Source of the DNA: an uncultured Alistipes sp.
GTDB lineage: Bacteria; Bacteroidota; Bacteroidia; Bacteroidales; Rikenellaceae
Assembly: GCA_947174575.1 (NCBI GenBank)
Contig: CAMWJM010000040.1
Span: 1 to 8,864 of the forward strand
Direction of reading: 5' to 3'
DNA length: 8,864 bases
Shown here: in pieces, positions 6,042-8,864 of the stretch
Layout of the letters: each line of letters begins with the position of its first letter
How positions within the stretch are numbered: the first letter of the stretch is position 1
Notes under the pieces: generated by a model
Told to the model about the DNA's origin: nothing
The model's input: only the letters and a program-made list of their open reading frames with translations
Database searches by the model: none
Program-made: the position numbers and the translations under genes

Positions 6042-7385
6042 ATGCGGCATCATCTGAAAAAATGGACCGATGCGCTGCTCGACCGGCTGGGCGTCGAATC
6101 GACGGCGCACGAGGGCTGGGACTTGTGGGTGGCGTTCGGGCTGGTCGTGGCGGCGACGACGCTGGTCGACCTGCTGCTCACGTGGGGCGTCGTGCCGCTC
6201 GTGCGCAAGGTGGTGGAGCGCACACGCGTGAAGTGGGACGACACGCTGTTCAGCACCCGCGTGCTGAAGTGCGGGTGCCATGTGGTGAGCGCCGTGCTGC
6301 TGGCCGCGGTGCTGCCGGTGGTGTTCGAGGAGAAATCGGAAGCGCAGCTGCTGGCGATGCGTCTGATGCGGGTGTATGTCATCGTGTCGGTGTTCCGGCT
6401 GGTCAGTGCCCTGCTCTATGCGTCGTTCGGCATCGTGGCGGCGCGTCCGAGCTGGCAGAACAAACCCATCAAGGGGCTGCGGCAGACGGCGCAGGGCATC
6501 GCGCTGTTGATCTGCACGATTCTGGCGGTCTCGATCCTCATGGACAAGTCGCCGACGCTGCTTCTGACGAGCCTGGGCGCCTCGGCGGCGATTCTGATGT
6601 TGATTTTCCGCGATAGCATTCTGGGTTTCGTGTCGGGCATCCAGCTCTCGGCCAACGACATGCTCAAGGTGGGCGACTGGATCTCGGTGCCCAAGTTCGG
6701 GGCCGACGGCGCCGTGGAGGAGGTGTCGCTCACCACGGTCAAAATCCGCAACTGGGACAACACGATCGTCACGCTGCCGCCCTATCAGCTGGTGAGCGAT
6801 TCGTTCGTCAACTGGCACGCCATGCAGCTCTCGGGCGGGCGGCGCATCATGCTGTCGCTGCTGGTCGACCTGACGAGCATCCGTTTCTGCACGCCCGAGA
6901 TGCTCGACCGCTTCCGCAAAATCCGCCTGCTCGCCGACTGGCTGCCCCGGGCCGAGCAAGAGGCGGCCGAGTTCGATGCGTCGTTGGGGATCGGGGCCGA
7001 CGAACCGCCGATCAACGGCAGCCGGCTGAACAATCTGGCGGTGTTCCGGGCCTACATGATGAACTATTTAGAGCAGCGGACATCGGCCCGCAAGGACATG
7101 AAGCTCGCCGTGCGCATGTTGGCTCCCACCGACACGGGGGTGCCGATCGAACTCTATTTCTATACGCCCTCGATCTATTTCGTCGACTATGTGCAGGTGG
7201 AACTGGCCGTGTTCGAACACATGCTGTGCGTGCTGCCCGAATTCGGCCTGCGGGCCTACCAGGCACCTTCGGGCGAAGACATAAAAACATGGATGCGAAC
7301 GATGCAAATGGCCCGGACTGCACGAAATGCACCGGCGGCGCAGACGACACAGACGACGCAAGTTGTGGCGGAAGCGAGTAAATAG
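6042..7385 (+). CDS. MscS-superfamily mechanosensitive ion channel, YbdG-like
   Basis: A 447-residue inner-membrane protein of the YbdG type (E. coli YbdG is about 415 residues). Hydrophobic segments at about 28-50, 79-96, 107-130 and 151-168 precede the pore-lining helix with TSLGASAAILMLIFRD (176-191) and VSGIQLS (197-203). The MscS beta domain follows (205-260): KVGDWISVP, GAVEEVSLTTVKIRNWDN (223-240), and TLPPYQLVSDSFVNW (244-258). The C-terminal part contains the YbdG-like stretches VFRAYMMNYL (334-343), GVPIELYFY (366-374), LPEFGLRAYQAPSG (398-411). A Gln/Thr/Ala-rich tail of about 25 residues (TTQTTQ) lies beyond the family end. Such channels open under membrane tension and limit damage on hypo-osmotic shock; YbdG gives small conductances. 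ATG6042 is the plausible start; no -7 box is seen upstream. It faces the neighbouring transporter gene tail to tail. Confidence 0.9.
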   Translation: MRHHLKKWTDALLDRLGVESTAHEGWDLWVAFGLVVAATTLVDLLLTWGVVPLVRKVVERTRVKWDDTLFSTRVLKCGCHVVSAVLLAAVLPVVFEEKSEAQLLAMRLMRVYVIVSVFRLVSALLYASFGIVAARPSWQNKPIKGLRQTAQGIALLICTILAVSILMDKSPTLLLTSLGASAAILMLIFRDSILGFVSGIQLSANDMLKVGDWISVPKFGADGAVEEVSLTTVKIRNWDNTIVTLPPYQLVSDSFVNWHAMQLSGGRRIMLSLLVDLTSIRFCTPEMLDRFRKIRLLADWLPRAEQEAAEFDASLGIGADEPPINGSRLNNLAVFRAYMMNYLEQRTSARKDMKLAVRMLAPTDTGVPIELYFYTPSIYFVDYVQVELAVFEHMLCVLPEFGLRAYQAPSGEDIKTWMRTMQMARTARNAPAAQTTQTTQVVAEASK

Positions 7386-7388
7386 GTG

Positions 7389-8864
7389 TTACAGCGTCAG
7401 CATCAGGACGACCTGAATGACGATCACGCGCAGGAACATGCAGATCGGATAGACCGTGGCGTAGGAGACCGAGGGGTTGTCGCCCTCGATGGTCTCGTTG
7501 GCGTAGCCCAAAGCCATGGGGTTGGCCATGCTGCCGCAGAGGAGTCCGGCCGTCGATCCGAAGTCGAGGTGCAGCAGCCGCAGGGCGAAGAACGCCACCG
7601 CGACGACCGGCACGAATGTCAGCAGGAATCCCGTCCCCAACCAAAGCGCACCCTCGGGCCGCATGACCGTCTCGAAGAAATGTGCGCCGGCGTCCAATCC
7701 CAGACAAGCGAGGTACATCGACAGCCCCAGGGCGCGCAGCATGAGGTTGGCGCTCTGGGTGGTGTAGGTGACCATGTGGAGCCGCGGCCCGAACGTGCCG
7801 ATGAGGATGCCCACGATGATCGGGCCGCCGGCCAGACCCAGTTTGACGGGCGCCGAGATGCCGGGGAGCGCAATGGGCACGCTGCCGAGCGCCAGACCGA
7901 GGATCAGCCCGATGAAGACGGCGGCCAGGTTGGGTTCATCGAGGTGCTTCACGGCGTTGCCCACGCGTTTTTCGACGCTGCGGATCGCTTCGGCCTCGCC
8001 GACCACCGTGAGGCGGTCGCCCAACTGCAGCCGCAGGTCGGGCGTGGCGAGCAGCTGCACGCCCGAGCGATCGACACGGCTGATGTTGATACCATAGGTG
8101 TTGCGCAGGCGCAGCGACGAGAGTTTCTTGCCGTTCAGCTCGGGTCGGGTGACCAGAATGCGCTGCGAGATGAGCTGGCTGTCGACGGCGTTCCAGTCGA
8201 TGTTCTTGCGGTTCCAGTCCTTGTGCTCCTGTTCGCCGAAAAGCAGGCGCAGGGCGTCGGCTTCCTCGGGGGTGGTGATGACCAGCACGACGTCGTGCGG
8301 CTCGAAAGTCTTGTCCGAAGTGGGGATCGAAACCCGTCCCTCGCGCCAGAGGCGCGAGACGACGAAGTGGCGCTGGCTCTCGGCGGCTACGTCCTGCAGA
8401 CTCTTGCCGAAAAGGGCGGGATTGGTGAGCCGGTAGCTGGCGATGAAGACCTGGCGGCGGTGTTCGGCGTCGGGGCCGGTGAGGTCGGCGGGCCGCACGA
8501 AGCATTTGCGCACCGCGACGATGGCGAGGATGACCCCCACCACGCCCAGCGGATAGGTCAGGGCGCAGGCCAGCGCGGCGCCGCTGACGGGATAGCCGGC
8601 CTGCTGGAGCGTCTGTTGCGCGGCGCCGAGGGCCGGCGTGTTGGTGGTGGCGCCGCAGAGGATGCCCGACATGTCGGGCATGGGGATGTCGAGTGCATAG
8701 CTCAATCCTACGGCGGCGCCCGTGCCGAGCAGGATGACGGCGATCGACGGCACGAGCAGCCGCACGCCGTCGCTGCGCAGCGAGCTGAAGAAACCCGGCC
8801 CGACCTGCAGGCCCAGCGCATAGACGAAGAGCACTAATCCGAAGTTCTCGGCATAGGCCAGCAT
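7389..8864 (-). CDS. AspT/YidE/YbjL-family transporter, N-terminus cut by the window edge
   Basis: The 491 visible residues hold most of an AspT-family antiporter, usually about 550-565 residues, so roughly 60-70 N-terminal residues and the true start lie beyond 8864; the ATG at the edge is probably internal. Two membrane domains flank a cytoplasmic part with two TrkA-C (RCK-C) domains. In visible residues, domain 1 includes LGLQVGPGFF (17-26) and GATTNTPALGAA (71-82); TrkA-C units lie near 134-208 and 225-300; domain 2 has GGPIIVGILIG (346-356), LGLDAGAHFF (388-397) and GSMANPMALGYAN (444-456). GLQVGPGFF/GLDAGAHFF and GATTNTPALG/GSMANPMALG are the paired halves of an internal duplication. 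Characterised relatives exchange aspartate for alanine (AspT) or export succinate (SucE-type), so a dicarboxylate or amino-acid substrate is possible but not proven. RCK-type domains suggest ligand control of transport. Confidence 0.9.
   Translation of the reverse strand: MLAYAENFGLVLFVYALGLQVGPGFFSSLRSDGVRLLVPSIAVILLGTGAAVGLSYALDIPMPDMSGILCGATTNTPALGAAQQTLQQAGYPVSGAALACALTYPLGVVGVILAIVAVRKCFVRPADLTGPDAEHRRQVFIASYRLTNPALFGKSLQDVAAESQRHFVVSRLWREGRVSIPTSDKTFEPHDVVLVITTPEEADALRLLFGEQEHKDWNRKNIDWNAVDSQLISQRILVTRPELNGKKLSSLRLRNTYGINISRVDRSGVQLLATPDLRLQLGDRLTVVGEAEAIRSVEKRVGNAVKHLDEPNLAAVFIGLILGLALGSVPIALPGISAPVKLGLAGGPIIVGILIGTFGPRLHMVTYTTQSANLMLRALGLSMYLACLGLDAGAHFFETVMRPEGALWLGTGFLLTFVPVVAVAFFALRLLHLDFGSTAGLLCGSMANPMALGYANETIEGDNPSVSYATVYPICMFLRVIVIQVVLMLTL

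Noticed and set aside
7340..7382. Short ACA/CAGACGAC repeat near the channel 3' end as a functional repeat or CRISPR-like element
   Set aside because: It is only a few imperfect triplet-like units coding for Thr-Gln pairs, with no spacer structure.
7386..8837. 483-codon plus-strand open frame starting right after the channel gene
   Set aside because: It is antisense to the AspT-family transporter, whose membrane and TrkA-C motifs are clear; the plus-strand product is Gln/His/Arg/Asp-rich without a recognisable fold.
8862..8864. ATG at the window edge as the transporter start
   Set aside because: Family members have about 60-70 more residues with a further membrane segment before the VGPGFF motif, so this Met is probably internal.

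Overview
This window reads as ordinary chromosomal DNA of a GC-rich member of the Bacteroidota, most likely order Bacteroidales and possibly an Alistipes-like lineage (the genus is inference). Three signs point there: AT-rich gaps carry the Bacteroidota-type -7 box TAnnTTTG, genes lack clear Shine-Dalgarno sequences, and the gene set pairs a SurA-type chaperone with a Bacteroidota-style OstA-like protein. I found no mobile element, CRISPR array, tRNA or rRNA.

Layout. Positions 1-48 (minus strand) are the first 16 codons of a ParA/Soj chromosome-partitioning ATPase, which leaves the window to the left. A roughly 100-base AT-rich gap (49-149) holds its promoter and a likely divergent one for a CPBP-family intramembrane protease (150-1049, plus). 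After a short gap with a hairpin and another promoter-like box comes a tight plus-strand block: a SurA/PpiC-like lipoprotein whose isomerase core looks degenerate (1101-2000), a SurA-like periplasmic chaperone with parvulin repeats (2013-3419), and a large OstA/LptA-like protein (3424-5934) starting at GTG 4 bases after the surA stop. A YbdG-type mechanosensitive channel gene (6042-7385) follows 107 bases later, in the same direction and without a recognisable promoter of its own. At the right edge a minus-strand AspT/YidE-family transporter (7389-8864, N-terminus outside the window) converges on the channel gene with only 3 bases between the stop codons.

How the genes fit together. The three-gene block is an envelope-biogenesis operon: two SurA-like factors would escort outer-membrane proteins (including the LptD barrel) across the periplasm, and the OstA-like protein would belong to the lipopolysaccharide bridge. 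The CPBP protease, the channel and the transporter are also envelope proteins, but nothing in the sequence ties them to the same pathway.

Most unusual points. The OstA-like protein carries a roughly 225-residue low-complexity and coiled-coil insert between its two beta-rich parts. An in-frame A AAA AAG slippery heptamer sits exactly at the start of that insert; a -1 slip there would release the N-terminal domain alone. The lipoprotein gene starts almost on top of its promoter box, which suggests a leaderless or near-leaderless mRNA. No clearly novel defence, mobile or biosynthetic system is visible.
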